A DNA stretch of 64,000 bases from Jejubacter calystegiae (GTDB taxonomy: Bacteria > Pseudomonadota > Gammaproteobacteria > Enterobacterales > Enterobacteriaceae): contig NZ_CP040428.1 in NCBI RefSeq assembly GCF_005671395.1, forward strand, positions 4,660,185 through 4,724,184, read 5' to 3'. Both the position numbers and the translations under genes were made by a program. This document shows positions 1 to 11,579 of the stretch, piece by piece. The notes under the pieces were generated by a model. The model had not been told where the DNA came from. It searched no databases and saw only the letters and a program-made list of their open reading frames with translations. Within the stretch, counting starts at the first letter, position 1; each line of letters starts with the position of its first letter.

Positions 1-118
1 GAATCGCCGCCATAATCAGCACGTGGTGCAGATAGTGGTGCGATACCGTTTCGTTTTCACGCTTAATGGTCTGCATTTCACGATCGGGATGGGAAAACAG
101 CCCCCAGACATGGTTCAT
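1..118 (-). CDS. yohC: YohC, Yip1-family inner membrane protein (5' part only)
   Basis: Only the first 39 or so codons lie inside the window; the gene runs off the left edge. The start is the ATG read leftward from 118, preceded by a strong GGAGG site. The N-terminus (MNHVWGLFSHPDREMQ) closely matches E. coli YohC as I remember it, a multi-spanning inner membrane protein of the Yip1 family with no firm function. It is divergent from yohD, as in E. coli. The membrane domain itself is not visible here. Confidence 0.85.
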   Translation of the reverse strand, partial: MNHVWGLFSHPDREMQTIKRENETVSHHYLHHVLIMAAI

Positions 119-280
119 AGTAACCTCCCTCATCTCATGATGCCGCGCTACCGCGTCTGGTTAATTATAGATTATTTTATGAGCATCTCCGGCGGGAGAG
201 CGGCGCCGTTGAGACTGACGATGGCCTGTGGGTGTATGCTTAAGGCTCAGGCACGCGCCAGAGTAAGGTTTTATCAGTCA

Positions 281-865
281 ATGGATATTAATAATTTAAT
301 CAGCCACTACGGCTACGCTGCGCTGGTGATTGGCAGTCTGGCGGAAGGCGAAACCATCACTCTGCTCGGCGGCGTGGCCGCACATCAGGGGCTGCTTAAG
401 TTTCCGCTGGTGGTGGCCGCAGTCGCGCTCGGTGGGATGATCGGCGATCAGCTCCTCTATCTGGTAGGGCGCCGCTTCGGTAATGGCCTGCTGAAGTGCT
501 TTCCACGCCATCAAAAACAGATTGCCCGGGCGCGCAGTATGATTAATCATCGCCCCTGGCTGTTCGTCATCGGCACCCGCTTTATGTACGGTTTCCGGAT
601 CATTGGTCCGATCCTGATTGGCGCCAGCCGCCTGCCGCCGCGCATCTTCCTGCCGCTCAATATTCTGGGCGCGATAGTCTGGGCCACTCTGTTCAGCGCG
701 CTGGGTTACCTGGGCGGCGAGGTGATTGCCCCCTGGCTGCACAAATTCGATCAGCATATTAAGCATCTGGTCTGGCTGCTGCTGGTGATTGCCCTGGTGT
801 GGCTGGTGCGTATCTGGCTGAAACGGCGCAGTGCGCGCGAAAGCAAGGATAACAACGCGGGCTGA
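281..865 (+). CDS. yohD: YohD, DedA-family inner membrane protein
   Basis: This 194-residue protein matches E. coli YohD (192 residues) along its length. DedA proteins are polytopic inner membrane proteins related to undecaprenyl-phosphate and lipid flippases. Visible features are the early acidic motif ..GSLAEGE (residues 18-25), the GDQLLYLVGRRFG stretch and the central GTRFMYGFR segment typical of the family, then two hydrophobic C-terminal segments and a basic tail. The frame stays open upstream, but similarity begins at the ATG at 281, so the longer form is unlikely. The exact transported substrate is inferred from the family only. Confidence 0.9.
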   Translation: MDINNLISHYGYAALVIGSLAEGETITLLGGVAAHQGLLKFPLVVAAVALGGMIGDQLLYLVGRRFGNGLLKCFPRHQKQIARARSMINHRPWLFVIGTRFMYGFRIIGPILIGASRLPPRIFLPLNILGAIVWATLFSALGYLGGEVIAPWLHKFDQHIKHLVWLLLVIALVWLVRIWLKRRSARESKDNNAG

Positions 866-888
866 CGCCCCTACTCTATGGAGTTTTT

Positions 889-1626
889 ATGACCCAGAAT
901 GTCTATGACGATCCGCAATTTTTTGCGGGTTATGCCACCCTTGACCGTTCGACTCAGGGGCTGGAAGGCGCTCCTGAGTGGCCTTCCCTGCGCGCCCTGC
1001 TGCCGACTCTTACCGGAAAGTGTATTGCCGATCTCGGCTGCGGTTACGGCTGGTTCTGCCGCTATGCCCGGGAAGCGGGGGCCGCCAGCATCACCGGTTT
1101 CGATGTCTCACAGAAAATGCTGGAACAGGCCAGGGCCATGACGCCAGACGACGTTATCGCATGGCAGCATGCCGATCTGGAAACGCTGACGCTCCCCGAA
1201 AATTCGCTGGATCTGGTCTGGAGCTCCCTGACCCTGCACTATCTGAAAGCAATTCCGGCGCTGTTTTCCACCATCCACCAGGCGCTGGTTCCCGGTGGTA
1301 TGCTGATCTTTTCCGCCGAGCATCCCATCTATACCGCACCGCTGGCGCCGGGCTGGGGCAGCGATGCCGAAGGGCGCCGCAGTTGGCCGGTTAACCACTA
1401 CCAGCAGGAAGGCGAACGGGTCAACCACTGGTTTAACGCCGATGTCAGAAAGCAGCACCGCAAACTCGCCACCTGGATAAACCTGGTGCTGGCCAGCGGC
1501 CTTGAGCTGATTCATCTCGATGAATGGGGCCCAACGGCGGAGCAAATTGCCGCCGCGCCCCAGCTCGCCGAAGAGGCCGATCGCCCGATGTTTTTCCTGC
1601 TGGCCGCTCGTCGTCCTTACAATTAA
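889..1626 (+). CDS. class I SAM-dependent methyltransferase
   Basis: A 245-residue soluble protein with a Rossmann-type SAM-binding core. Motif I (IADLGCGYGWFCRYA, residues 46-60) is followed by the acidic GFDVSQKML segment and a motif like WSSLTLHYL, as in UbiE/BioC-like methyltransferases of the Methyltransf_11 family. The substrate cannot be read from the sequence. It starts 24 nt after yohD with TATGGAG upstream and is convergent with the next gene (4-nt overlap at the stops). E. coli does not have it between yohD and dusC, so it belongs to a locally inserted or replaced segment. Confidence 0.85.
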   Translation: MTQNVYDDPQFFAGYATLDRSTQGLEGAPEWPSLRALLPTLTGKCIADLGCGYGWFCRYAREAGAASITGFDVSQKMLEQARAMTPDDVIAWQHADLETLTLPENSLDLVWSSLTLHYLKAIPALFSTIHQALVPGGMLIFSAEHPIYTAPLAPGWGSDAEGRRSWPVNHYQQEGERVNHWFNADVRKQHRKLATWINLVLASGLELIHLDEWGPTAEQIAAAPQLAEEADRPMFFLLAARRPYN

Positions 1627-2525
1627 AGCGGCTGCCACTGAAAGGCGCTGCCCTGATGCACCACGTGGCCCAACCCCGGGAAGGCAATATGAGGCGCGGC
1701 CACCAGGTCGCCTTCATCGGCAATCTGTTCCAGTATTCGCCTGCGGGTCTCTACCGCCTGACCACTATCCACATCGAAGCGAATCGCGACATCAGGCAGC
1801 GCAAACTGTACGGCGGCGGCGTGGATAATATCCCCCCACAACACCAGAGTCTTACCGCCCCGGGTCACCCGATACATGACGCTGCCTGGCGTATGCCCCG
1901 GCGCCGCCACGGCCTTGATGCCTTCAGGAAGTTGCGCCGGTGCGTTAAAGGTTCGCAACTTTCCGGCCGCCTGTACCGGCGCAAACGAGCGGCGTGACTC
2001 TTCAAAGGTGTGGCGCTCGGCTTCCGTCACCTCGTCGCCGTGGGCCGGATTGAGCCAGAAATCGACATCTTTCTTATCGACCCATACCGTGGCATTCGGA
2101 AACAGCAACTGTCCGTCGCGCTGTAGCCCACCGGAATGGTCGGCGTGAATATGGGTCAGCAGGATGGTATTAATGCTTTGCGGCGCAATCCCGGCGGCCC
2201 GTAGATTATCCACCAGCAGACCGCTGCTTTTCCCCATCAGCGAACCGGCTCCGGTATCGACCAGGATGCGCTGCTTCCCGGTATCAATCACAAAAGCATT
2301 AATCGCCGTCGGGGTGGGCGAAGGTTCCCCCGCCGCCGCCAGACGCTGGCGCAGAGTATCGGGGTGAATATTCTTCATCAGCTTTTCCAGTGGCACCTTA
2401 GCGCTGCCGTCAGAGACGGCGGTCACCTGCCAGTCCCCCAGTTTAAGGCCATATGCCGTTTGCGAGGTCGCGGCCTGAGCGGCTGCGGAAGCAGTCAGTA
2501 CCATCAACGCCATTAACGTTTTCAT
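1623..2525 (-). CDS. exported metallo-beta-lactamase-fold hydrolase
   Basis: 300 residues. A cleavable signal peptide (about residues 1-18, ending AAAQA) predicts a periplasmic enzyme. The metal site is clear: HIHADH at residues 125-130, His211 in APGHTPG, Asp232 in LWGDIIH and His279 in APHIAF, giving a two-metal hydrolase of the lactonase/hydroxyacylglutathione-hydrolase type. The substrate is unknown. The start at 2525 has a strong GGAGG and yields the signal peptide; longer in-frame starts would run into the divergent regulator. It is divergent from the LysR gene, which probably controls it. Confidence 0.85.
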   Translation of the reverse strand: MKTLMALMVLTASAAAQAATSQTAYGLKLGDWQVTAVSDGSAKVPLEKLMKNIHPDTLRQRLAAAGEPSPTPTAINAFVIDTGKQRILVDTGAGSLMGKSSGLLVDNLRAAGIAPQSINTILLTHIHADHSGGLQRDGQLLFPNATVWVDKKDVDFWLNPAHGDEVTEAERHTFEESRRSFAPVQAAGKLRTFNAPAQLPEGIKAVAAPGHTPGSVMYRVTRGGKTLVLWGDIIHAAAVQFALPDVAIRFDVDSGQAVETRRRILEQIADEGDLVAAPHIAFPGLGHVVHQGSAFQWQPL

Positions 2526-2604
2526 CTTATCCTCCAACACAGTGAACAAACCTTGCTGAAGTATTGATGAATCGCTAGTATCACTCCAATTGATTGGAGA
2601 AATA

Positions 2605-3537
2605 ATGACTATCAAAGAGAATGATTTCCGCAGAATAGACCTGAACCTGCTGATCGCCTTCGCGGTGCTGTTCCGCGAACAAAGCGTGTCGCTGGCGGCG
2701 GAAAAGCTGCACCTGGGGCAGCCTGCGGTTAGCGGCTCCCTGGCGCGTCTGCGGGAAATGTTCGACGACCCGCTGTTTATCCGCAGCGGCCACCGAATGC
2801 AGCCCACCGCCCGCGCCATGGAGCTGCACGGTGAACTGATGCCGCTGCTGGAACAGCTACAGTCGGCGCTGTTTCAGCGCCCGGAATTCAATCCAGCCCA
2901 GGCCAGCACCACCATTACGCTCGGTATGACGGACTGGGTGGAGATGTGGCTGATGCCGCAGATTCTGCCAGCGCTGAATAAGATGGCGCCAGGGATTCGA
3001 CTGAGCGTGGTGGCGGCCGACCCGTTCAGCGATCCGGAGCGGCTGGAGGCAGGAGAGCTGGATATGGCTGTCAGCGTCGCCGCCGGTGGTCCGCGCTGGC
3101 TGGAGCGCGAAGCGCTGACCACCATGGGCTTTACCACGCTATGGCACCCGCAGCAGCTGGCGCTGGAAACGCCGCTGACCCTGGAGCAGTACGTCGAACA
3201 TCCCCATCTGCTGGTGAGTTACCGCGAAGCGGCCAGCAGCCAGATCGATACCCTGCTCGGTAAGCAGAGCCTGCAACGGCGAATCTGCTATACCACACCG
3301 CACTTTGCGGGAATGCCCGGGCTGCTGGCGACCCTGCCCGCCCTGGCGACGGTGCCCGCCGGTCTGGCCGATGTGTGGCGTCACGGCGGTGGACTGTGCT
3401 CCAGTCCGCCGCCGCTGACTATTGCGCCGTTCGAACTATCGCTGCTATGGCATCAGCGCCACAGCAGCGATCCGGCACTAATGTGGCTTAGAGCGTTTAT
3501 TCAATCCCGGCTTGCTGCGGGAGCTGCCAGCCGTTAA
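2605..3537 (+). CDS. LysR-family transcriptional regulator
   Basis: 310 residues. The N-terminal winged helix-turn-helix (about residues 10-70) has the LysR hallmarks [23 protein letters not shown] and [13 protein letters not shown], followed by a PBP-type effector domain. The overall pattern ([16 protein letters not shown]) resembles the NodD/SyrM-type branch. The ATG at 2605 is chosen because GGAGA lies 5 nt upstream; a TTG at 2590 is also in frame. It is divergent from the exported hydrolase, 79 nt apart, the usual LysR arrangement, so it is inferred to regulate that gene. Its 3' end overlaps that of dusC by 41 bp tail to tail. Confidence 0.85.
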   Translation: MTIKENDFRRIDLNLLIAFAVLFREQSVSLAAEKLHLGQPAVSGSLARLREMFDDPLFIRSGHRMQPTARAMELHGELMPLLEQLQSALFQRPEFNPAQASTTITLGMTDWVEMWLMPQILPALNKMAPGIRLSVVAADPFSDPERLEAGELDMAVSVAAGGPRWLEREALTTMGFTTLWHPQQLALETPLTLEQYVEHPHLLVSYREAASSQIDTLLGKQSLQRRICYTTPHFAGMPGLLATLPALATVPAGLADVWRHGGGLCSSPPPLTIAPFELSLLWHQRHSSDPALMWLRAFIQSRLAAGAASR

Positions 3538-4456
3538 TGACCTCTGATACCGCCCGGGAGGTCTGACAGGGGCGCACCGCGCTAAACAGATCCCCCGCTT
3601 CGGGGTAAGCCTTGCGCAGATAGCCCAGCCACTGTTTGATGCGCGCCAGGTGGTACAGACCGGTATCGCCCTGCTTTTCAAGGCGAGTATATTTGCGCAG
3701 CAGCTGTACCACTTCCGGCCATGGCATTGGCGCGGCGTTCTCTTTCACGACCCGGCTCAGATTGGGAACGTTAAGGGCGCCGCGACCAATCATTACCGCA
3801 TCGCAGCCGGTCACCTTCATACAGGCCTGAGCGCTTTCCCAGTCCCAAATCTCGCCATTGGCGATAACCGGAATCGACAAACGACGGCGAATTTCGCCAA
3901 TGGCTGGCCAGTCGATGCGTTCAGCCCGGTAGCCGTCTTCTTTGGTCCGCCCGTGTACCACCAGCTCGCTGGCGCCAGCCTGCTGTACGGCATCGGCAAT
4001 TTCGAAGCGCTGTTCGCTGCTGCCCCAGCCCAGTCGCACCTTAACGGTCACCGGCAGATGGGCGGGAACGGCTTCACGCATCGCCTTCGCCCCCTGGTAG
4101 ATAAGCTCCGGGTCCCGCAACAGCGTGGCGCCGCCGCCGCTGCCGTTTACCACCTTTGAAGGACAACCGCAGTTAAGATCCACCCCCCAGGAGCCCAGCT
4201 CCACGGCCCGGGCGGCATTTTCCGCCAGCCACTGGGGATACTGCCCCAGTAGCTGAATACGCACCGGGGTACCGCTGGGGGTGCGACTCTGGTGTTCCAG
4301 CTCCGGGCAGATACGCAGAAAAGACTTTACTGGCAAGAGTTTATCCACCACCCGTAAGAACTCGGTGATGCACAGATCGTAGTCATTCACTTCGCTGAGG
4401 AGTTCGCGCACCAGCGCATCGAGCACCCCTTCCATCGGCGCCAGTAATACCCGCAT
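3497..4456 (-). CDS. dusC: tRNA-dihydrouridine(16) synthase DusC
   Basis: 319 residues, matching E. coli DusC (315). It is an FMN-dependent enzyme that reduces uridine 16 in the tRNA D-loop. The TIM-barrel start ([13 protein letters not shown]), the catalytic Cys98 in NCGCPSK, the phosphate-binding [11 protein letters not shown] and the VMIGRGAL motif are all present. The start at 4456 matches the conserved N-terminus; the open frame extends a further 26 codons without similarity. The last residues (QLPQQAGIE) diverge from E. coli where the gene overlaps the convergent LysR gene. Confidence 0.95.
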   Translation of the reverse strand: MRVLLAPMEGVLDALVRELLSEVNDYDLCITEFLRVVDKLLPVKSFLRICPELEHQSRTPSGTPVRIQLLGQYPQWLAENAARAVELGSWGVDLNCGCPSKVVNGSGGGATLLRDPELIYQGAKAMREAVPAHLPVTVKVRLGWGSSEQRFEIADAVQQAGASELVVHGRTKEDGYRAERIDWPAIGEIRRRLSIPVIANGEIWDWESAQACMKVTGCDAVMIGRGALNVPNLSRVVKENAAPMPWPEVVQLLRKYTRLEKQGDTGLYHLARIKQWLGYLRKAYPEAGDLFSAVRPCQTSRAVSEVINGWQLPQQAGIE

Positions 4457-4656
4457 AAATCCGCCCGTTGAATAAAGAGGCGCTATGCTAGCGTTTCTGC
4501 CATGGGTAATAAAGTCTCTCTCGCCGCTGCGCATGACTTGCGTTCCGGCGTCAGGCAGGCCAGGAATAAAAGGTATGCCTGGAATTCATGTTGCTACCTG
4601 TATCACAGAATTGGATTTAATTGTATGATGAATGCGTTTCACTAAGGGTTAACGCC

Positions 4657-5058
4657 ATGCACAAGACTTTAAAAATCATCTGGCACTACCTGCGGGCCTT
4701 TCTGCTAATTTACGCCTGTTTATATGCCGGTATCGCCATCGCCGCCCTGCTGCCTATTACGATTCCCGGCAGCATTATCGGTATGCTGATTCTGTTTCTG
4801 CTGCTGTCGCTGCAAATTCTGCCTGCCCAGTGGGTGAAACCGGGCTGCCATCTGCTGATTCGCTATATGGCGCTGCTGTTTGTGCCTATCGGCGTTGGAG
4901 TAATGCAGTATTTCGATCTGCTGCGCGCCCAGTTTGGACCGGTGGTGGTCTCCTGCGTGGTCAGCACTCTGGTGGTGCTGGTGGTGGTGAGCTGGAGCTC
5001 CCATTTAATTCACGGCGAACGCAAAGTCATCGGACAAAAAGAGGCAAATAACAAATGA
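4657..5058 (+). CDS. yohJ: YohJ, LrgA/CidA-family holin-like membrane protein
   Basis: 133 residues with four predicted membrane helices, closely matching E. coli YohJ (132). LrgA/CidA proteins are holin-like and work with an LrgB/CidB partner. In enterobacteria the YohJ-YohK pair has been linked to solute export rather than lysis, which is family knowledge and not visible here. The ATG at 4657 matches the conserved start MHKTLKIIW and follows AAGGGTT. The stop overlaps the yohK start (ATGA), so the pair is translationally coupled. Confidence 0.93.
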   Translation: MHKTLKIIWHYLRAFLLIYACLYAGIAIAALLPITIPGSIIGMLILFLLLSLQILPAQWVKPGCHLLIRYMALLFVPIGVGVMQYFDLLRAQFGPVVVSCVVSTLVVLVVVSWSSHLIHGERKVIGQKEANNK

Positions 5059-5750
5059 TCCACGATATCTGGTGGTCGCTTCCCCTGACGCTGATTGTCT
5101 TCTTCGCGGCACGCAGACTGGGGGGCTGGCTGAAAACGCCGCTGCTCAATCCGCTGCTGGTTTCGATGGTGGTGATTATTCCGCTACTGTTGCTGAGCGG
5201 CACCCCCTATGCGCACTACTTCCAGGGCAGCAAAGTGCTGAACGATCTGCTGCAACCGGCCGTGGTGGCGCTGGCTTTCCCGCTCTATGAGCAACTGCAT
5301 CAGATTCGCGCCCGCTGGAAGTCGATTATCAGCATCTGCTTTATCGGCAGCGTGGTGGCGATGTTTACCGGTACTGCCGTCGCACTGTTGATGGGGGCGA
5401 CACCGCAGATCGCCGCTTCGATTTTACCGAAGTCGGTCACTACCCCTATCGCCATGGCGGTCGGCGGCAGCATCGGCGGTATTCCGGCCATCAGCGCGGT
5501 GTGCGTGATTTTCGTCGGGATTCTTGGGGCGGTATTTGGCCATACTCTGCTTAACCGCATGCATATCAGCACCAAAGCCTCACGCGGTCTGGCCATGGGC
5601 ACCGCCTCTCACGCACTGGGTACCGCCCGCTGCGCGGAGCTCGATTACCAGGAAGGCGCCTTTGGCTCTCTGGCGCTGGTGATCTGCGGAATCTTCACCT
5701 CGCTGCTGGCTCCCTTTATGTTCCCGGTAATCATGGCGCTGATGGGCTAA
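5055..5750 (+). CDS. yohK: YohK, LrgB/CidB-family membrane protein
   Basis: 231 residues, the same length as E. coli YohK. It is a polytopic inner membrane protein of the LrgB family and partner of YohJ. Conserved family segments include [22 protein letters not shown] and the C-terminal [12 protein letters not shown]. It overlaps yohJ by 4 nt. The 130 bp downstream before cdd hold no gene. Confidence 0.93.
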   Translation: MIHDIWWSLPLTLIVFFAARRLGGWLKTPLLNPLLVSMVVIIPLLLLSGTPYAHYFQGSKVLNDLLQPAVVALAFPLYEQLHQIRARWKSIISICFIGSVVAMFTGTAVALLMGATPQIAASILPKSVTTPIAMAVGGSIGGIPAISAVCVIFVGILGAVFGHTLLNRMHISTKASRGLAMGTASHALGTARCAELDYQEGAFGSLALVICGIFTSLLAPFMFPVIMALMG

Positions 5751-5803
5751 ACTCTGCGCCGGTTCGCTTTTTACTGACGTTAATTTTCATTTGTTACATT
5801 AAT

Positions 5804-5823
5804 AATTGGATTAAGATCACATA
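5804..5823 (+). promoter_or_regulatory. candidate CRP site upstream of cdd
   Basis: TTGGA-N6-TCACA, with the right half perfect and the left half partial against TGTGA-N6-TCACA. It lies about 60 bp before the cdd start. In E. coli, cdd is controlled by CRP and CytR, so a site here is expected; the assignment rests on motif and position only. Confidence 0.5.
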
Positions 5824-5880
5824 TAGCTTCACAACAGCACCGTACACTACGGTTCCATTAAGCTGATTCGGAATCCTTTC

Positions 5881-6780
5881 ATGCATTCACGTTTTCAGGT
5901 CGCACTCGACCAGATGCCTGCGCAACTGCACTCCGCGCTGGCACAACTTGTAGCCGATGACCACTTCCCCGCCATGTTCAGCGCTGCGGAAGCGGAGACC
6001 CTGAAGCGCCAGAGCGGACTGGATGATGATGCGCTGGCCTTTGCCCTGCTGCCGGTGGCCGCAGCCTGCGCCCGCACCGCCATTTCACGCTTTAACGTCG
6101 GCGCCGTAGCCCGGGGCGAAAGCGGCAACATCTACCTGGGCGCCAATATGGAGTTCCCGGGCACCACCATGCAGCAAACCCTGCACGCCGAGCAGAGCGC
6201 CATCGCCCATGCCTGGATGCGCGGTGAACGCCGTCTGGCGGCGATTACCGTCAACTACACCCCCTGCGGCCACTGCCGTCAGTTTATGAACGAACTGAAC
6301 AGCGGTACCGATCTGCATATTCACCTGCCAGGGCGCCAGCCCGCTACTCTGGGCGACTACCTGCCGGATGCCTTCGGGCCGCGGGATCTCAATATCGCCA
6401 CGCTGCTGTTAGATGAACAAGACCACGGCTATCCGCTGGAGGGTGATGCCCTGAGCCGGGCCGCCATCGCCGCCGCCAACCGCAGCCACGCGCCCTATAG
6501 CCAGTCGCCTTCCGGCGTGGCGCTGGAGATGCGCGACGGCACGCTGTTTACCGGCAGCTATGCAGAGAATGCCGCCTATAACCCCTCACTACCGCCGCTA
6601 CAGGCCGCGCTAAACCTGATGTATCTGTGCGGCTACCAACCACAGGACCTGTTACGCGCCATTCTGGCCGAACTGCCGGACGGAACCCTGACCCAGTGGG
6701 AAGCTACGGTCGCGCTGCTGCGTACACTGGAGTGCCGCAGTCTCGATCGCGCCCTGCTCAGCCGATCGGCAAACGGCTGA
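5881..6780 (+). CDS. cdd: cytidine deaminase
   Basis: 299 residues (E. coli Cdd 294). It deaminates cytidine and deoxycytidine to the uridines in pyrimidine salvage, acting as a cytoplasmic homodimer. The zinc site keeps E. coli numbering: His102 and Glu104 in HAEQ, then Cys129 and Cys132 in TPCGHC. A C-terminal second CDA-like domain is present ([11 protein letters not shown].. and [11 protein letters not shown]). The start is the conserved MHSRFQ. Control by CRP/CytR is inferred from the upstream site. Confidence 0.96.
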   Translation: MHSRFQVALDQMPAQLHSALAQLVADDHFPAMFSAAEAETLKRQSGLDDDALAFALLPVAAACARTAISRFNVGAVARGESGNIYLGANMEFPGTTMQQTLHAEQSAIAHAWMRGERRLAAITVNYTPCGHCRQFMNELNSGTDLHIHLPGRQPATLGDYLPDAFGPRDLNIATLLLDEQDHGYPLEGDALSRAAIAAANRSHAPYSQSPSGVALEMRDGTLFTGSYAENAAYNPSLPPLQAALNLMYLCGYQPQDLLRAILAELPDGTLTQWEATVALLRTLECRSLDRALLSRSANG

Positions 6781-6843
6781 AAATTAGCGCAACCGGACCC
6801 GCCCGAGTTGCGCCATTTCCACGGATAAAGTAGCCTTGGATAA

Positions 6844-8762
<1,919 letters not shown>

Positions 8763-8780
8763 CTTTCCTGCCTGGGGTGA

Positions 8781-9449
8781 TTAGCCGTGGTGACGTACGG
8801 CGCGCAGGAACTCCTGGCGCGTATTCTGGCTCGACTTAAACAAACCGCCCAGCGAAGTGGTGGTGGTGGCGCTGGTGACGTCGCGAATACCGCGAGCCTT
8901 GACACAATAATGGACCGCATCGATGGATACCGCCACATTGTTGGTGCCCAGCAGAGTTTGCAGCGCCACCAGAATCTGCTGGGTCAGGCGTTCCTGAACC
9001 TGAGGACGGCTGGAAAAGAACTGCACAATACGGTTGATTTTCGACAGGCCGATCACCGTATCCTTCGGAATATAGGCGACGGTCGCTTTGCCATCGATAG
9101 TGACAAAGTGGTGTTCACAGGTGCTGGTCAGCGTGATGTCGCGCACCGTCACCATCTCATCCACTTTCATCTTATTTTCGATCAGGGTGATCTTCGGGAA
9201 GTTCGCATAGTCGAGGCCGGAGAAGATCTCATCCACATACATTTTGGCGATGCGATGCGGTGTCTCCATCAGGCTGTCATCGCTAAGATCGAGATTAAGC
9301 AGCTGCATGATCTCCGTCATATGACCGGCAATACGACTTTTACGGGTTTCGTTATCCAGCTCGTGCACCGGCGGACGCAGCGGTGTTTCAAGCCCGCGAG
9401 CGACCAGCGCCTCATGAACAAGGGCGGCTTCTTTACTGAGTGACGGCAT
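8781..9449 (-). CDS. folE: GTP cyclohydrolase I
   Basis: 222 residues, the same length as E. coli FolE. It converts GTP to 7,8-dihydroneopterin triphosphate, the first step of folate synthesis, as a homodecamer. Zinc ligands are visible: Cys111 and His114 in TCEHHF, and Cys182 in HYCVKARG. The start at 9449 (MPSLSKEA) has GGAG upstream; the frame continues 26 codons further without family similarity. It is first gene of the folE-yeiB pair. Confidence 0.96.
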   Translation of the reverse strand: MPSLSKEAALVHEALVARGLETPLRPPVHELDNETRKSRIAGHMTEIMQLLNLDLSDDSLMETPHRIAKMYVDEIFSGLDYANFPKITLIENKMKVDEMVTVRDITLTSTCEHHFVTIDGKATVAYIPKDTVIGLSKINRIVQFFSSRPQVQERLTQQILVALQTLLGTNNVAVSIDAVHYCVKARGIRDVTSATTTTSLGGLFKSSQNTRQEFLRAVRHHG

Positions 9450-9712
9450 TTGTTTTTCTCCTGCAGGTGTGGCTAATCTCCGCCTCATGGGACGGAGCGT
9501 GCGCTCATTGTGCGGCAGCGGGCGCACAGAATCCAGCGGCTACCCGAGATAATGGCTGAAATAGCTGCATTCTTTCAACCCCGGGCGCAACGGGGGAATG
9601 ATGCGCTATTCCCGGCAGCGGGTGAAGTGAAACTTCCTCAGTCATCGTGAAATTTTGCCCCGCTGGCTGCTATGATGAAGGCCACCTGTGCGAGACAACA
9701 TGGAGTCACCAG

Positions 9713-10546
9713 ATGGAAAAAATTGAAGAGCATCGCTGTTTTGGCGGGCTTATGCAGCGCTGGCGCCACCCGTCAACAACGCTGGGCTGCCCCATGACCT
9801 TCAGCCTGTTCCTTCCGCCCGCCCGTGAAAGCGCGCCGCCGCTGCTGTGGTGGCTTTCTGGCCTGACCTGCAATGACGAAAACTTTACCACTAAAGCCGG
9901 CGCCCAGCGGATGGCTGCCGAACTGGGTATTGCGCTGATTATGCCGGATACCAGCCCGCGCGGTGAGTCTATCCCAAACGATGCCTCATACGATCTGGGT
10001 CAGGGCGCCGGTTTCTACCTGAACGCCAGCGAGCCCCCCTGGGCCAGCCACTATCGGATGTATGACTATCTGCGCGACGAACTGCCCGCCCTGGTGAACA
10101 GTCACTTCACGTTTTCCGGGAAGCAGGCCATTGCCGGTCACTCAATGGGCGGTCACGGCGCGCTCATTATGGCGCTGAAAAATCCGGGGCGCTTCTGTTC
10201 GGTTTCCGCCTTTGCCCCCATCGTTAATCCCTGCCAGGTCCCCTGGGGACAAAAGGCGTTTAGCGCCTATCTGGGCGCCGACGAAACTACCTGGCGCGAA
10301 TGGGATAGCTGCGAACTGCTGGCCAACGCCCCCGACGAGGCCAGACTGCCCATGCTGGTAGACCAGGGCGATGCCGATACCTTCCTGGCAGAGCAGCTAC
10401 AACCCGCCCAACTGGCCGAGGCCGCCCGAAGCCGTGACTGGCCGCTGGAGCTGCGCATCCAGCATGGCTACGACCACAGCTACTACTTTATCGCCAGCTT
10501 TATTGAGGAACATCTGCGTTTTCACGCGGGATATCTGTTTAAGTAG
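9713..10546 (+). CDS. yeiG: S-formylglutathione hydrolase (YeiG type)
   Basis: 277 residues (E. coli YeiG 278), an alpha/beta-hydrolase of the esterase D family that splits S-formylglutathione in formaldehyde detoxification. The catalytic triad is readable: Ser144 in GHSMGGHG, Asp222 in the DQGDAD segment and His255 in GYDHSYYF. The start at 9713 follows GGAGTCACC and matches the conserved [10 protein letters not shown]. The partner formaldehyde dehydrogenase (frmA) is not in this window. Confidence 0.94.
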   Translation: MEKIEEHRCFGGLMQRWRHPSTTLGCPMTFSLFLPPARESAPPLLWWLSGLTCNDENFTTKAGAQRMAAELGIALIMPDTSPRGESIPNDASYDLGQGAGFYLNASEPPWASHYRMYDYLRDELPALVNSHFTFSGKQAIAGHSMGGHGALIMALKNPGRFCSVSAFAPIVNPCQVPWGQKAFSAYLGADETTWREWDSCELLANAPDEARLPMLVDQGDADTFLAEQLQPAQLAEAARSRDWPLELRIQHGYDHSYYFIASFIEEHLRFHAGYLFK

Positions 10547-11474
10547 CATCCCCTGCCCCGCCGTCGTGCGGGGCATAACGCCCCTGCCTGCGGCGCGAAT
10601 CCAGCGCTATCAGCATCACCGATGAGACAATCAGCAAGGTGCCGACCCAGTCCGGTACGGTGAAGACCACATTAAGCAGCAGCAGCGACAGCAGCGCGCT
10701 ACTGAGCGGTTCTGCGCAGCTCAGGATACTGGCCCGCGGCCCGCCAATCACCTGCGCCCCCTTAAGGTAGAGGCTAAAGGTAATCGCAGTACCCACCACA
10801 ATCAGATAAAAGAAGGCCAGCAACACGCTACCATCATTAGCTATCTGCACCGGCTGGCGCATATAGAAAGGCAGCAGAATCAATCCGCCCAGCAGCATGC
10901 TCCATCCGACCACCGGCAGCGTACCGTAGCGAGCGATAAGCCCCGACGAATAAGTGGTGTAAAAGGCGGCGGAGAAGGCTGAGATAATCCCCCACAGCAG
11001 CGCCGCGCCGGAAATAGTGAGCGAGGTGGGATTACCGTGGGTGACCAGCAGAAAAGTGCCCGCCAGCGACGTGATGATGGCTATCAACACAAACAGACCC
11101 GGGCGGCTCTTCTGAGTCAGCGCAAACCAGGCGACGATAATCGAAGGAGACAGGAACTGTAGCACCGTGGCCGTGGCGGCGTTGGATTTTTCAATGGTCA
11201 CCAGAAACGAAAGCTGCACCAACAGCGCGCCAAACAGGGTAAAGAACAGCAGCCGGTACAGACTCGCGCGATCGGTAAAAATACGGAAGATGCGCTCGCC
11301 CTGCATAAACGCCAGCATCAGCAGAATCAGGCCAGAGAACAGCAGCCTTACCATGGTCAGCCACTGGGCCGATACCCGGCTGCTCTCCATAATATATTGC
11401 GCACACACCCCGGAACTGCCCCACAGCACGGCGGCGAACAGCACGCAGATGATCCCTTTTTTGGTCTGGCCCAT
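10539..11474 (-). CDS. EamA-family (DMT superfamily) transporter
   Basis: 311 residues with ten predicted membrane helices arranged as two EamA repeats (about residues 8-145 and 157-292). Typical landmarks are [10 protein letters not shown] near the start and [15 protein letters not shown] near the end. Substrate unknown; the family exports metabolites and amino acids. It is not at this position in E. coli, so it is a local insertion between yeiG and cirA. The stop end overlaps yeiG by 8 nt tail to tail. Confidence 0.85.
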   Translation of the reverse strand: MGQTKKGIICVLFAAVLWGSSGVCAQYIMESSRVSAQWLTMVRLLFSGLILLMLAFMQGERIFRIFTDRASLYRLLFFTLFGALLVQLSFLVTIEKSNAATATVLQFLSPSIIVAWFALTQKSRPGLFVLIAIITSLAGTFLLVTHGNPTSLTISGAALLWGIISAFSAAFYTTYSSGLIARYGTLPVVGWSMLLGGLILLPFYMRQPVQIANDGSVLLAFFYLIVVGTAITFSLYLKGAQVIGGPRASILSCAEPLSSALLSLLLLNVVFTVPDWVGTLLIVSSVMLIALDSRRRQGRYAPHDGGAGDAT

Positions 11475-11579
11475 GGTTGCTCCGCAGGCAGGAAAAGATG
11501 TCGGGCATGATAACGATAAAGCGGAGATTTTTTAAGAAAGAAAGGCCATGCCGATAAAAGACATGGCCCGACAGATTGA

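Noticed and set aside
8787..9443. A 218-codon open frame opposite folE
   Set aside because: It is fully antisense to the conserved folE gene, has low-complexity His/Gln/Arg-rich composition and no family likeness; a by-product of GC-rich coding sequence.
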